Shown: positions 8,828-18,048, numbered from the stretch's first letter. The stretch is DNA of 32,788 nt from Planctomycetota bacterium (GCA_026692885.1 JAPLNJ010000350.1:1-32788), one strand, 5' to 3'. Numbers and translations: made by a program. The notes: generated from the letters alone by a model not told the origin.

Positions 8828-10150
8828 CCTTCGGACCAAGAAGGCCCGCTGGGAAGAGATCCTGAAGCAGGCCCAAGCGGACGACATCCAAGTCCGACTG
8901 GACGATGCTCTGGAGGTCTTGGCAAAAACCTACCCGGACAAGCTCCGCGGCCTGCTGCCCAGAATCTACGCCGGCTCGAATCTCAGCCGCGAGAACGTCA
9001 CCGGTCTGATCAACCTGTTCTCCAAGGACATCTTCCGGCAGGACCACGGCGGCGAAGATCTGGTAGGCAGCGTCTACGGGTATTTCATCGGCGAGTTCGC
9101 CAATTCCGAGGGCAAGCGGGGCGGCGAGTATTTCACTCCGCCCTCAATCGTCCGGATGCTGGTAGCGATGCTCGAACCGAAGCAAGGCGTCGTGTTTGAC
9201 CCTGCTGCGGCTCAGGCGGCATGTTCGTGCAGTCCGATCTGTTCACGAAGCACAACCGCCAGCTGTCTTTCTTCGGGCAGGAATCGAAGGATTTCACCTA
9301 CCGACTGTGCCGGATGAACCTGTTCATCCACGGAATCGACGGCAAGATCGAACTGGGCAACTCGTACACGGACGACAAGCACGCCACCATCAAGGCCGAC
9401 TACATCCTGGCCAATCCGCCGTTTAACGACGGGGCCAAGGGCGAGAACGGCTGGGGAGCGGACAAGATCCCCGACAAGGATTCGCGTCTGTTGGTCGGCG
9501 GGAAGCAGATGCCTCTCTCGCCGCGTAACGCCAACATGATGTGGATCATGCACTTCCTGTACCACCTGAAGGACAACGGCACGGCGGGGTTCGTGATGGC
9601 CACCGGCGAGTTGTCCAACAGCGAGACGGTTCGCCTGGAAGTACGTAAAGCTCTGGTCGAACACGATTGTGTGGACTGCATCGTGCAGCTGACCGGCCAG
9701 TTGTTCGCCAACACGCAGATCCCCTGCGGCCTGTGGTTCCTGTCCAAGAATCGCGCCGGCAAAGGCGGCTTCCGCAGACGCACCGGCGAAATCCTGTTCA
9801 TCGACGGCCGCAAGCTCGGCGCGCTCATCCCGGGCTCACGGAAACAGAAGCAACTCACGGAGGAAGAACTGGAGCGGGTCGCCAGCGTCTACCGGCAGTT
9901 CCGGCGTACCGGCATCCCGGACGAGGTTGCCGGCTTCTGCAAAGTCGTTACGCTGGACGAGGTGCGGAATCACAAATACGCCCTGACCCCCGGTCGCTAC
10001 GTCGGCGCGGCGGACGTCGAGGAGGACGACGAGCCGTTTGAGGAGAAGCTGCCGCGTCTGACGAAGCTCCTGCGCGAGCAGATCAAGCAGGCTGCCCAAC
10101 TCGACGCCGAAATCGAAGCGGTGCTTACGGAACTGAGCAACATCAACTAA
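8799..10150 (+). pseudogene. hsdM: Type I restriction-modification methylase subunit HsdM, N-truncated and frameshifted
   Basis: This is the N6-adenine methyltransferase subunit of a type I R-M system. The first frame (8799 to about 9206) has the helical HsdM region (LRGLLPRIYAGSNLS, INLFSKDIFRQDHGG) and GEYFTPPSIVRMLV. The second frame (about 9207-10150) has FVQSDLFTKHNRQ, the catalytic motif NPPFND (motif IV) and the usual C-terminal coiled part. The break falls inside SAM-binding motif I: the DNA reads GACCCTGCTGCGGCTCAGG, where one more T after CCTGCT would restore DPACGSGG. The N-terminal 100 or so residues expected of HsdM are missing; the ORF starts inside a dispersed repeat instead. 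No hsdS or hsdR is present nearby. A one-base sequencing error could explain the frameshift but not the missing N-terminus. Confidence 0.85.
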
Positions 10151-10183
10151 GCACCCCGCAAAGTCTCGATGAGGAAATCCCTG

Positions 10184-10483
10184 ATGAACGACTCACAACT
10201 TCCAGCGCCGCTGTCTCCCGTCGGTCAATTGCTCAGCTACCGTGATGGGGGGCTAAACCTCCGAGTCAGGATCGACGACCAAACGGTCTGGCTGACACAG
10301 GCCCAAATGGCCGAGCTATTTCAGACGACTCCGCAGAACATAACCATCCACATCAAAGGCATTTACGAGGAAGGGGAACAGACCGAAGCGGCAACCTGTA
10401 AGGAATACTTACAAGAGCGTTCGGTGCTCACGATACAACGGCCGCCGCTCCTTTTCGGTGAATCCCCGTGTCGCCAGCGCTAG
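10184..10483 (+). pseudogene. RhuM/virulence-type protein, 3'-truncated
   Basis: The N-terminal part is typical of the RhuM family, which often sits in type I restriction operons: QTVWLTQAQMAELFQTTPQN, ITIHIKGIYEEGE, then KEYLQ at about 10410. Full members continue for about 250 more residues. Here the frame runs into unrelated sequence (from ERSVLTIQ) and stops at 10483. ATG at 10184 is chosen because GAGGAAA lies upstream at a good distance; an earlier ATG at 10169 has no such site. It starts 34 bp after the hsdM stop, so it was probably in the same operon. It faces the truncated GH2 gene tail to tail. Confidence 0.72.
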
Positions 10484-10529
10484 CGCGATATGATGTGTGG
10501 CGTGGCAACAGTCCAGCACCTCGTACGGA
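10410..10529 (-). other. Orphan ~120-bp segment at the rhuM/GH2 junction, unidentified coding fragment
   Basis: Between the last RhuM-like residue and the last GH2-like residue there is a stretch whose minus-strand frame reads plausibly as protein (PYEVLDCCHATHHIALALA, then FTEKERRPLYREHRTLL) with no start or stop of its own. It belongs to neither neighbour. It faintly recalls helical parts of some DDE transposases, but I cannot assign it. Confidence 0.35.
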
Positions 10530-11640
10530 TCAGCGTGAGCTTGACGCGATACAGATGCGGCGCGCCCATCCCGTTCGGCCACCACAACTTCGGCTTGGCG
10601 ACCGTGAACGATTCCTGGATCCAGTTGCGGCCGGCGCTGGTCTGCAGCGGGAACGTGCGGTCCAAGGCGATTGCCCCGCCTGTCTTCTCCGCCAGTTCGA
10701 CGCGCAGCGCGAATCGCGATTTGCTCGGCGTGCCCACGTGCCAATCGCCGGACCCGTCCACCAACTGCGCGTTCTTCCACGGATGCAGGTGCAACTGCAG
10801 CGAGTGGGTTCCCGCAAACACCTCGACTCCCAGCGACAACCGCGCTGCGTCGGCAGCGGCGTTCTCGGTCACCAACAGGGGGCGTTCGAGATGACCGAGC
10901 GGCACCAGCTCGATGCGCGCCCCACGCCATAGGCCGAGCGGAAAGAACATCTCGCCGCCCGTGCCGCCGGCGATGACCCACGGCTTGATCACCGTGCCTT
11001 CCGGTCCGCGGGGTTTCCAGCCGGCCTGGTTGCCGTGGTTGCCCGCTCTCACCTCCACAATGATCTCGTTTGCCGCCCCGAACCGTGTCTGTTGGCTGAT
11101 CTCGATCGCCGGTCCGCCGAACATGCCTGCATGGCGGCCCAGCAGCGTGCCGTTGAGCCAGATGCGCGCGAAGTAGTCGATCCCGTCGAAACACAGAAAG
11201 GCGTAACCGTCGCTCTGTTTTGGCGGCAACGTGAGTGTGCGGCGGTAGTACCAGACCTTCTGGTCCACCCAGTCGTACTGTTTCGAGTTCAGGTGCTCAT
11301 ACGGATGCCCGCACTGGCCAGCGCGGTGCAAGGCCCACTGCACCGTGCTCGGCACCTGCGCCGGAAACCAATTCGTCACCGCGTCCAATTCTGTCGTGTC
11401 GCCGATCGGGGTGTCGCACCAGCCCAACTGCCACTGGCCGTCCAACGCCAGATGCTGCGCGCCGGATCGCGGCGTAATCCGGTAGGGTTGCCAGAGGCTG
11501 GGCACCGTGTCCGTGGGCGCCGTCGCCGACACACTCGCGCGCGGGGCCAGCACGGTAAGGACGATCAGGAAAGCTCCGGCAACAGCCCTTCGCAGCCTGG
11601 TCGACATTGAGGGGGCAGTGTTTGGTGTGGCGGCAGGCAT
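10480..11640 (-). pseudogene. Secreted glycoside hydrolase family 2-type protein, C-terminally truncated
   Basis: The start at 11640 follows AGGAGA. A signal peptide (about residues 12-40, LRRAVAGAFLIVLTVLAPRA) precedes a GH2 sugar-binding jelly-roll domain: LDGQWQLGW, PAQVPSTVQWAL, VWYYRRTLTLPP, CFDGIDYFARIWLNGTLLG. An immunoglobulin-like domain ending LWWPNGMGAPHLYRVKLTL follows. This layout matches beta-mannosidase/beta-galactosidase-like GH2 enzymes. The catalytic TIM barrel is completely absent: after KLTL (about 10530) the frame enters unrelated sequence and stops at 10480. The remaining part cannot be a hydrolase, although it could still be a secreted sugar-binding protein. Confidence 0.78.
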
Positions 11641-11714
11641 GATCTCTCCTAAGTGAGGTCGGGCGTCGTCAATTGCGTTCCCCCAGCCACCGTCTGAATC
11701 TCCCGCTTCTTGTC

Positions 11715-12203
11715 CTACATCAAGGGTGGTTTTCCGAGCTTGCGGCGGATCGACACAAACTGGCCGGCATGCATCAGCCAGTGCATGCCCAAGAGCATCA
11801 GGACGGCGGCGACCGTCGGGGCATACGCGCGCATGGCTTCGGGGCCCGGAGCTTCCAGGCTGCTGTCGGGCGTGGCCGCGATGGCCGCCAGCGTGGCGGC
11901 CTGCAATTGATCAACCAGCGCAAGGTACTCGGCCTTCGTGGCGAATTTTGCCGGATCATCGCTGGCCGCGGTATCCTTGGTGTAGGCCTCGGCCCAGGCG
12001 GCGGGCAGCGCCGGTGCCGGGTGTCCCAAGCCTTCCAGCATGTGCTTCGTGCTGGTGATCAAGTGGCCCAGTTGCCAAGCGATGTGATTGGTTCCCGGGA
12101 CCGAACGGACCAGGAGATCCGCGTCGTTCAGGTCGTCGACATACATTCGCGTGACCATGTGAGAAAACTCAACTGCCTGCTGAATCGCGTCTTGGGCTTG
12201 CAT
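11715..12203 (-). CDS. DinB-like (YfiT/DUF664-type) four-helix metal-binding protein
   Basis: A 162-aa single-domain protein. The start at 12203 is supported by GGAAAGGA upstream; an upstream ATG at 12260 would add about 19 unmatched residues. The family is a four-helix bundle with a metal site formed by histidines. Here NHIAWQLGHL (about residues 40-49) and MHWLMHAGQ near the C-terminus supply His residues at the expected places. DinB-like enzymes include thiol-dependent transferases, but most members have no known reaction and nothing here narrows it. It stands alone on the minus strand between two broken genes (GH2 and the dehydrogenase) and is one of the few intact genes in that region. 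Confidence 0.82.
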   Translation of the reverse strand: MQAQDAIQQAVEFSHMVTRMYVDDLNDADLLVRSVPGTNHIAWQLGHLITSTKHMLEGLGHPAPALPAAWAEAYTKDTAASDDPAKFATKAEYLALVDQLQAATLAAIAATPDSSLEAPGPEAMRAYAPTVAAVLMLLGMHWLMHAGQFVSIRRKLGKPPLM

Positions 12204-12454
12204 GATATTCCTTTCCAGTTGGAGCGGGGCAAGAGACACGCCATTATTATGAGTTGACAAGGGCCTGCGCCAACGACACCAGCCGAACCGCGCTGATTTT
12301 CCGAAGACTTAAGGGCTTGCCTGACGGAGCCGCTTTACGCCCGTTCGTGTTTGGCGGCAGCGAGGGATGGGAGGAGACGCTCCGAGGCGGCGAGGCGATG
12401 GGCTGGGGGAAAGAGATTCTCGCGCTGGAGGTCTTGCGGGGTGCGGGTCGGGGT

Positions 12455-12512
12455 CAGCTCGATAGGCGGGATCTCGCACTCGGACAGGCGGACGGGGATC
12501 AGGTCGATGCTG
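12455..12512 (-). other. Short TIR-domain-like coding remnant
   Basis: The minus-strand frame reads [17 protein letters not shown], which resembles the 'IPVRL.dCeiP' segment near the end of many bacterial TIR domains. The frame then continues into low-information sequence to 12335. It has no start, no fold context and only about 18 recognisable residues, and it overlaps the 3' end of the broken dehydrogenase. A chance match is possible. Confidence 0.25.
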
Positions 12513-13192
12513 CCCGCTGGAAGCCGGCGTCGTGCCGTTCCGTCGACGCCCGGTTCCGCCAGTCGATCCCGGACAGTGCGGCGAGCGCCAACTGCAGGGC
12601 CTGGGTCCCGGCACGGCCGTGGCCCTGAGCCTGAACGGCTTGGTACAGCTGTTTGGCCATCGCCAAACCCGGCAGGGCGAGTCCCATCCGCTGGGCCTCC
12701 TCCAACGCGATCGTCATGTCTTTGAGGAAGTGCTCGACGAGGAAGCCGGGGGCGAAGTTGTTCTGCATGATCCGCGGCCCCAGGTTGGACAGCGACCAAC
12801 TGCCGGCGGCGCCCGAGGCGACGGACTGCAGCACGGCATTCAGATCCAGCCCGGCCCGGTAGGCGTACAACAACGCCTCGCACACGCCGATCATGTTGGC
12901 GGCAATCAACGTCTGATTGACCAGCTTGGTGTGCTGACCCGCGCCCGGTCCGCCTTGATACACAATCGTCTGGCCCAGCGCCTCCCAGCAGGGGCGTAAC
13001 GCCTCGCAGACTTCCCGTGTCGGCCCAGCCGGCGCCCTGGGCCAACAGCCGCTCGGCCTTGCCCTTGGTGCGATTGGTGACCGTAGCGGAGAAGCCACGC
13101 TCGATCAGATGCCCGCACATGCTGGAACCCATGACGCCCGTGCCAATCCAGCCGATGCGGGTTACGCCGGGAGTGACTGTTGTCGCAGGCAT
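12499..13192 (-). pseudogene. NAD(P)-dependent hydroxyacid dehydrogenase (HIBADH family), internally deleted
   Basis: Family of 3-hydroxyisobutyrate and tartronate-semialdehyde reductases, normally about 290-300 aa. The N-terminal Rossmann start is clear ([32 protein letters not shown]) up to AGWADT. In another frame comes the C-terminal helical domain ([30 protein letters not shown] with the catalytic-type Lys, [29 protein letters not shown]). About 110 central residues, including the rest of the NAD fold and the 'DAPVSGG' substrate loop, are missing at the junction near 13030, and the frame changes there. ATG 13192 is preferred over the GTG at 13213. The product cannot be functional. The 3' end at 12499 merges with unrelated sequence. 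Confidence 0.8.
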
Positions 13193-13232
13193 GGGATTTT
13201 GACTCGGTAACACAGTGGAAGGTCGCCGCCAA

Positions 13233-13331
13233 GTAGGTCAGGCTTTCCAGCCTGACGAGCCACCCATGTCAGGCTGGAAAGCCTGACCTACAGGACGAGC
13301 CACCCATGTCAGGCTGGAAAGCCTGACCAAC
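13233..13331. repeat. Cluster of three GTAGGTCAGGC hairpin repeats
   Basis: Palindromes of the form GTCAGGCTTTCCAGCCTGAC lie at 13233-13256, 13268-13291 and about 13308-13331. The last two sit in a 40-bp direct repeat (GAGCCACCCATG plus the palindrome, starting at 13257 and 13297). Further members occur at 14899 and 22499. They fill the gap between the broken dehydrogenase and the floA-linked gene. Confidence 0.93.
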
Positions 13332-13337
13332 AAGACA

Positions 13338-13835
13338 CTACCACCGATGCTCCGGCCGGGCCAGAATCTCGTTGAGCAGGATGGCCTGCCGGATGCTGGC
13401 GGGACTGCGGAGTAGTCGGGCCAGGTCACCGGCCGGCGTCAGCTCGCCGGCCAGCTTCGTGATTCGGCTCGCCGCGGTCGCTCCAGCCGTGGCGGGCTTC
13501 GCGCCCGACAGCCGACCGAGCTTGTGACCGAACTTCTCGCGCACTTCGGACTGGTGTTTGGCCTTCTCTTGAGCGAGTTCGGCACCGAGTTGCGCCGTGT
13601 GCTGGCGGATGCTGCTCGGATCGAGATGCTGGGCCACGTGCTGCGAGACCGCCTCGCGCAGCGGCACGGCCTCGATCACTTCCGCTTCCACCACCGGTTC
13701 ACGCGGTGGCTGCGGACGGACGGGCCGGGCAGGCCGGGCGGGCGGCGGTCGGCCACCGCGCTGACCCGCTTGCTGTTGCGCCTGCTGCTCGGCAATGTCG
13801 CGGAGGAATTCCTCCAAGGCTTTGAGGATGCTCAT
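13338..13835 (-). CDS. Small hydrophilic protein translationally coupled to FloA
   Basis: A 165-aa protein without recognised family, TM segment or signal peptide. The N-terminus is an amphipathic, Gln-rich helix ([18 protein letters not shown]), followed by a Pro/Arg-rich linker (about 24-48), charged helices (about 50-100) and a conserved-looking C-terminal helix ([19 protein letters not shown]). Its ATG overlaps the floA stop by 4 bp (ATGA), so it is translated with the flotillin and is probably a cytosolic partner of it (inference). It is the last gene of the NfeD-FloA block; hairpin repeats follow immediately. Confidence 0.75.
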   Translation of the reverse strand: MSILKALEEFLRDIAEQQAQQQAGQRGGRPPPARPARPVRPQPPREPVVEAEVIEAVPLREAVSQHVAQHLDPSSIRQHTAQLGAELAQEKAKHQSEVREKFGHKLGRLSGAKPATAGATAASRITKLAGELTPAGDLARLLRSPASIRQAILLNEILARPEHRW

Positions 13836-14872
13836 TTCTGTGCTCCACCGGAGCCGACTGCGATGGCCTCTCGCATGTCGGTATCGGCCTGGATGTTCCG
13901 CAGTTTGTAATAGTCCATGATGCCGAGTTTATCCGACCGGAACGATTCGGAGATGGCCTTGGGTACCTCGGCTTGTGCCTCGACCACTTTCGCGCGGCTC
14001 TGTTGGATCTGGGCCAGCATCTCCTGTTCACGGGCCATAGCCATAGCCAGGCGCCCTTCGGCCTGGGCCTTGGCCACACGCGTGTCGGCTTCGGCCTGGT
14101 CGACCTGCAGTCGGGCACCGATATTGTCGCCCACCGTAATGTCTGCGATGTCGATCGAGACAATCTTGAAAGCGGTCTGCGAATCCAGCTTGCGGGCGAG
14201 CACGGCCTTGGAGATCATGTCGGGACTCTCCAGCACATGCGCGTGGGTCTCCGCCGAGCCGATGGCACTGACAATGCCTTCACCCACGCGGGCAATGATC
14301 GTCTCTTCGGTGGCACCACCGATCAATTGCTGCAAATTGGCTCGCACCGTGACGCGGGCCCGAACTTTCAACTGAATACCGTTTCGCGCCACGGCGTCCA
14401 GCGTAGCCCGGCCCGAATTCTTGCCCGGGCAGTCGATGACCTTGGGATAGACGCTGGTCTGCACGGATTCCAGGACGTTGCGGCCGGCCAGATCAATGGC
14501 GGTGGCTTCGCGGAAAGACAACTGAATGGTCTTGGCCTTCATGGCTGCAATCAGGGCCCGGATCACCAGCGGCACGTTGCCGCCCGCCAGGCAGTGCGCC
14601 TCCAGAGCCTTGCTCGTCACGCCCATCTCGTCGGTAATCCCGGCCTGGACCGCCATGATCTTGCTGCGGACGATGATCTCCGGATTGACTTTGCGGAAGG
14701 TCATGCCCAGCAGGTCCCAGATGGAGACCCCGGCGTTGGTCAACACCGACATGATCCACAGCCGAAAATACCGCGCGAACACGGTCGCGATCATCAGCAG
14801 GCCCACCAAGATCACGATTGCGGTGCCAATCGCAATCCACGTTTGCAGCGGGACTTCTTGTGCGAATAACAT
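13832..14872 (-). CDS. floA: Flotillin-like protein FloA (SPFH family)
   Basis: A membrane scaffold of functional membrane microdomains. The 346-aa protein matches the usual FloA/YqfA length. It has one N-terminal membrane segment (about residues 12-33, [20 protein letters not shown]), an SPFH domain ([60 protein letters not shown]), and an Ala/Glu-rich coiled region (about 270-320, [20 protein letters not shown]). In known operons FloA goes with NfeD proteins, as it does here with two NfeD genes upstream on the same strand, separated by 336 bp that contain repeats. Its stop overlaps the next gene by 4 bp. Confidence 0.95.
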   Translation of the reverse strand: MLFAQEVPLQTWIAIGTAIVILVGLLMIATVFARYFRLWIMSVLTNAGVSIWDLLGMTFRKVNPEIIVRSKIMAVQAGITDEMGVTSKALEAHCLAGGNVPLVIRALIAAMKAKTIQLSFREATAIDLAGRNVLESVQTSVYPKVIDCPGKNSGRATLDAVARNGIQLKVRARVTVRANLQQLIGGATEETIIARVGEGIVSAIGSAETHAHVLESPDMISKAVLARKLDSQTAFKIVSIDIADITVGDNIGARLQVDQAEADTRVAKAQAEGRLAMAMAREQEMLAQIQQSRAKVVEAQAEVPKAISESFRSDKLGIMDYYKLRNIQADTDMREAIAVGSGGAQK

Positions 14873-15208
14873 GGTATGTCTGGCCCTTTGCTAGTCGAGT
14901 AGGTCAGGCTTTCCCGCCTGACGTCGGTACACTCGGGGTCAGGCGGCTAGGCCTGACCCGGATTCTTCACGGCGATGCTGCTCGTAGGGTGCATCGAGCC
15001 AGCGGTTTACCTGGTACATCGGCGCTCGACAAGCGTTGGCCAAGGTTGCACGCAGAGAATCGCCGCTGGCGGCTGGCGACGATGCACCAAGTGCTTGGGC
15101 GAGCTTGATGGTCCCTATAAGCATCTCACCTCACGCTTCCGTCACACTCCGAAGCACCCCAGTTGTACACCGTCCGCGGTTGGTCCGCAATTGTCGGTTC
15201 CCACGTTC
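14873..15208. repeat. Repeat-filled gap between nfeD and floA
   Basis: It contains a GTAGGTCAGGC-type palindrome pair (14899-14922 and 14938-14959) and an inverted pair, GGTGCATCG (14988-14996) with CGATGCACC (15080-15088), flanked by GTAGGG and AAGTGC. These look like insertions that split what is elsewhere a compact nfeD-floA operon. A 61-aa minus-strand ORF here has no recognisable features and is not called. Confidence 0.7.
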
Positions 15209-15787
15209 CTACGCCGGCCGATTGTCCAACGGCCCCAAGCCCAACACGGCGGCGGGCTGTGACAGGACGTCGGCACCCGCGGCTTTCGTCAGCGGTCCTT
15301 CTTCCAGGCGGACCACGATGCGGTTGGTGCGCATCGCGGTGACGCGCACCGTCTGTCCCGGCTCGATCGCCATGCCTTCGCTGAAAGCGTCGAAGGTCTC
15401 GCCGTCGATGATCACCGCGCCGCTGGGCAGCAGCTTGGTCTTGGCCACCCCGCGTCGTCCGATCAACGACTTCCACTTGCGGTACACTTCGTCATCGGGC
15501 AACACGTCCTCATCACCACCCGGGGGTTCCAACACGACCGCCCGGCCGATCGGTGTCCGCGGCCACCACTTGATACCGACGGCGAGTACCAGGGGCACGA
15601 TCGCCATCGTCAGGACCAGCATCAGCAGTCCGATGTGCCAGCCGCCCATAAAGGCCACGCTGATCGAAGCCGCGATCGACAGCACGCAGAGCACGCCGAG
15701 CACGCCCCCCGAGGGCACAAACGCCTCCAGGACCAAGAGTCCCAAGCCCAACAGGAGCAGCAGCAAAGACCAGATCAATTCGTTCAT
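15209..15787 (-). CDS. Short NfeD-like membrane protein
   Basis: A 192-aa protein with an N-terminal hydrophobic helix (LIWSLLLLLLGLGLLVLEAF), the 'P.GG.LG' turn, two more membrane helices (about 28-50 and 53-71), a linker, and a C-terminal OB-fold (LIGRRGVAKTKLLPSGAVII, MAIEPGQTVRVTAMRTNRIV). This is the short, protease-less NfeD form. NfeD OB domains are thought to act with flotillins in membrane quality control. The start at 15787 has AGGTAGGGG just upstream. It lies 44 bp downstream of the long NfeD gene, so the two are almost certainly co-transcribed. Confidence 0.92.
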   Translation of the reverse strand: MNELIWSLLLLLLGLGLLVLEAFVPSGGVLGVLCVLSIAASISVAFMGGWHIGLLMLVLTMAIVPLVLAVGIKWWPRTPIGRAVVLEPPGGDEDVLPDDEVYRKWKSLIGRRGVAKTKLLPSGAVIIDGETFDAFSEGMAIEPGQTVRVTAMRTNRIVVRLEEGPLTKAAGADVLSQPAAVLGLGPLDNRPA

Positions 15788-15831
15788 CGTCCCCTACCTC
15801 TCGCACGAAAGAACTCCGCGGAATTCGTATT

Positions 15832-18048
15832 CTAACGCATATCCACGGTGCGGACCAACACCTCGTTCCCGCGGACCGCCACCACCAGCACTTCGCTGCC
15901 CGCGGGGATCACGTCCCCTTCGCTGAGGACGCTGACGAACTCCTCGCCGAAGCGAGCTTTGCCGCCGGGCGTCAGCTGGGTCGCCGTCACGCCGCATTGG
16001 CCGACCAAGTGCTCCAGATGGACCAGCGCTTCCTGATAGGCGACTTGTTCCCTCCGCTGGCGGTCCGGCGATTCCAGCGATACCCGCTTGAACACCGGGG
16101 CCTTGGTCATGGCGCGGCGCATGAAGACCAGGGCCCCAAAAGCTCCGGTCCCCGCGGCGACGACCATGAACAAGGAAGCGGGCAACTGCTGCCACTGATA
16201 GGCGTTTGCGGGAAGCACAAAGGTCTGACTGGCCAATACGATGGAAGTCACAATCAACAAGCCGCCACCGATTCCGAAGACCCCGATGCCAGGAATGGCA
16301 AACATCTCGACCGCCACGCAAAGCACCCCGGCCGCAAACAGCAAAACCTCCAACCAACCGGCCGTACCGTGCAGGAACTTGGCCCAGAAGAACAACAAGA
16401 AGCACAAGCCCGAGACGAACCCGGCTCCACTCAGCCCGGGCGCCATGAACTCGATCATCAGCGCAAACCAAGCGACGAACAACAACACGCCAGCCAGCTC
16501 CGGCGAGGCGAGCTGCTCGATGAACGCGTAGCCCCAGTTCGGCCTGGCCTGCGGCAGGCCCTCTTCGAAATGATAGACGCGTTGCACCTCGCCGAAGTCG
16601 GCCACGACGGATTTCGCTAAGCGGGACTCCAACACCTCGCGGCCGCGGAGGCCGGCCTGGGTATTCAGTTCCGCGCCGGATTCCCAATCCTGCGGGTGCT
16701 TTTGCTCCGTCAGTTCCTCCGGGCAAAAGTACCGAAGTTCTCCTGTGCCCTGGCGTTTGTAAGCCCGCACGCTCAGGTCGGGGTCGACCATCGCCGCCAG
16801 CAGCGACCAATCCCGATGTTTCGCCTGGGCGATGGCTTGCAGGGGGATCCGCACGTCCCGCAACTGTTTCGGGTGAATCCGCCGCGCACCGGGACCGCCC
16901 AGCGTCGCCGCTTCCGTCACGAGCAGCTGGTCACAGGCCAAGGCCACCAGCGCCGCGTCGGCGCGCGCTTCCGTCCCCACAAACGCCACCGTACGCACTT
17001 CCGCCGGATCCAAGTCGGCCAAATACGACGCCAGACGAATACTCTCCGCCACCGCACCGCCAGGACTGTCGATCATCAGGCAGACGAAATTGATCCGGTC
17101 TTGCTCGATCCGCTCTCCGATACTGTTCACCACCCAGGCCACCTTCTCTCGGGAAAGGGGACCGCTCAAATCCACCTGCAGACCCCGCCGACCGCTGCCC
17201 AGGGACGGATCTTCCTCGATCGCGCCGACGGGCACACGCAAGACGGCTGCCAGCTCGCCGAGATCCCGCGCCAAGTGGCTGGCCACCCCCAGCTTCAAAC
17301 GCAGTTCCGCGCCACTGAAGTTGGCCATCTGCCCGGCGGGGATCACTTTGTCGACGGACCGCAGGGTCGTGTCCTGCTTGAGTTCCTCCAATTCACGTTC
17401 CGCGGCAAAACGCACGCCGTCCAGCGTTTGCAGCTTGTACACGGCTTCCTGGCCCTGGAGCATGGCCATCACGATCGGCACCGGCACCGTGCGTCGGCGC
17501 TCGGCAATCTCGGTGTAGCCTCCGCGGATGGTGGCATCGGGGAACGGTTCGTCAGCCCCCGCTTTGCCCAGTTCGGCATCGGGATGAGCGATGATCTCCT
17601 CGCAGGCCAGGACCGGCAGCACCGCATGGCCCTCCACCGGCCCGGAGAGATACGCCACAGTCCGCACGTGGCTGAGCGATTCCCCGGCCAGATACCGGGC
17701 GAGTGACAGGGATCGCTCGAACTGGCTGCCCCGTCCCGTCTGCTTTTCGCGGCCGCGAAACTCCAGAATCAAGAGGGGCCGCTGCGGACTGTCCTGCCAG
17801 CCGGCGAGCAGCTGTTTGACCATCTCGATCACGCGGCTGTCTGTCTCGCCCGTGATCGGCAGGGGGACCCGGATCAGGTGCACCGGTGGTGCGGCAGATT
17901 CGGCTGGCTGCGCTGCACCGGGTGCCTCGCGTGCTTGGTCTGCGGACAAGACAACGCCGCCCGCCAACAAACTCCACGCGTAGGCGCAGAACACAAAGGC
18001 CGTTTGGTGACGGTGAAATCGGGCGTGGCGAATAGGCATAGGTGTCAT
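15832..18048 (-). CDS. Long NfeD protein with two degenerate ClpP/SppA-like domains
   Basis: About 738 aa, much longer than the usual 430-470-aa NfeD protease. A signal peptide (FVFCAYAWSLLAGGVVLSA) is followed by two crotonase/ClpP-type domains: the first around IRVPLPITGETDSRVIEMV to LACEEIIAHPDAELG, the second around VAWVVNSIGERIEQDRINF, MIDSPGGAVAESIRLASYL and VALACDQLLVTEAATLGG. Then come five or so membrane helices (VLLFVAWFALMIEFMAPGLS onward) and a C-terminal OB-fold (GVTATQLTPGGKARFGEEFV). In active members a serine precedes 'AG' in the helix before 'LA.D'; here the aligned stretch reads ADAALVALACD, with no serine, and the first domain reads EGHAVLPVLACE. Start 18048 or 18039 is uncertain. 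It heads the NfeD-NfeD-FloA block. Confidence 0.88.
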   Translation of the reverse strand: MTPMPIRHARFHRHQTAFVFCAYAWSLLAGGVVLSADQAREAPGAAQPAESAAPPVHLIRVPLPITGETDSRVIEMVKQLLAGWQDSPQRPLLILEFRGREKQTGRGSQFERSLSLARYLAGESLSHVRTVAYLSGPVEGHAVLPVLACEEIIAHPDAELGKAGADEPFPDATIRGGYTEIAERRRTVPVPIVMAMLQGQEAVYKLQTLDGVRFAAERELEELKQDTTLRSVDKVIPAGQMANFSGAELRLKLGVASHLARDLGELAAVLRVPVGAIEEDPSLGSGRRGLQVDLSGPLSREKVAWVVNSIGERIEQDRINFVCLMIDSPGGAVAESIRLASYLADLDPAEVRTVAFVGTEARADAALVALACDQLLVTEAATLGGPGARRIHPKQLRDVRIPLQAIAQAKHRDWSLLAAMVDPDLSVRAYKRQGTGELRYFCPEELTEQKHPQDWESGAELNTQAGLRGREVLESRLAKSVVADFGEVQRVYHFEEGLPQARPNWGYAFIEQLASPELAGVLLFVAWFALMIEFMAPGLSGAGFVSGLCFLLFFWAKFLHGTAGWLEVLLFAAGVLCVAVEMFAIPGIGVFGIGGGLLIVTSIVLASQTFVLPANAYQWQQLPASLFMVVAAGTGAFGALVFMRRAMTKAPVFKRVSLESPDRQRREQVAYQEALVHLEHLVGQCGVTATQLTPGGKARFGEEFVSVLSEGDVIPAGSEVLVVAVRGNEVLVRTVDMR

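Noticed and set aside
8327..9199. 290-aa plus-strand ORF across the repeat block and hsdM
   Set aside because: It begins inside the palindrome spacer and runs through hsdM in a wrong frame.
13233..13331. CRISPR-like repeats
   Set aside because: Each unit is a palindrome of a dispersed family; the 40-bp period contains an identical rather than a variable spacer.
16696..17706. 336-aa plus-strand frame
   Set aside because: Antisense shadow of the long NfeD gene, rich in His, Arg and Gln as expected for such shadows.
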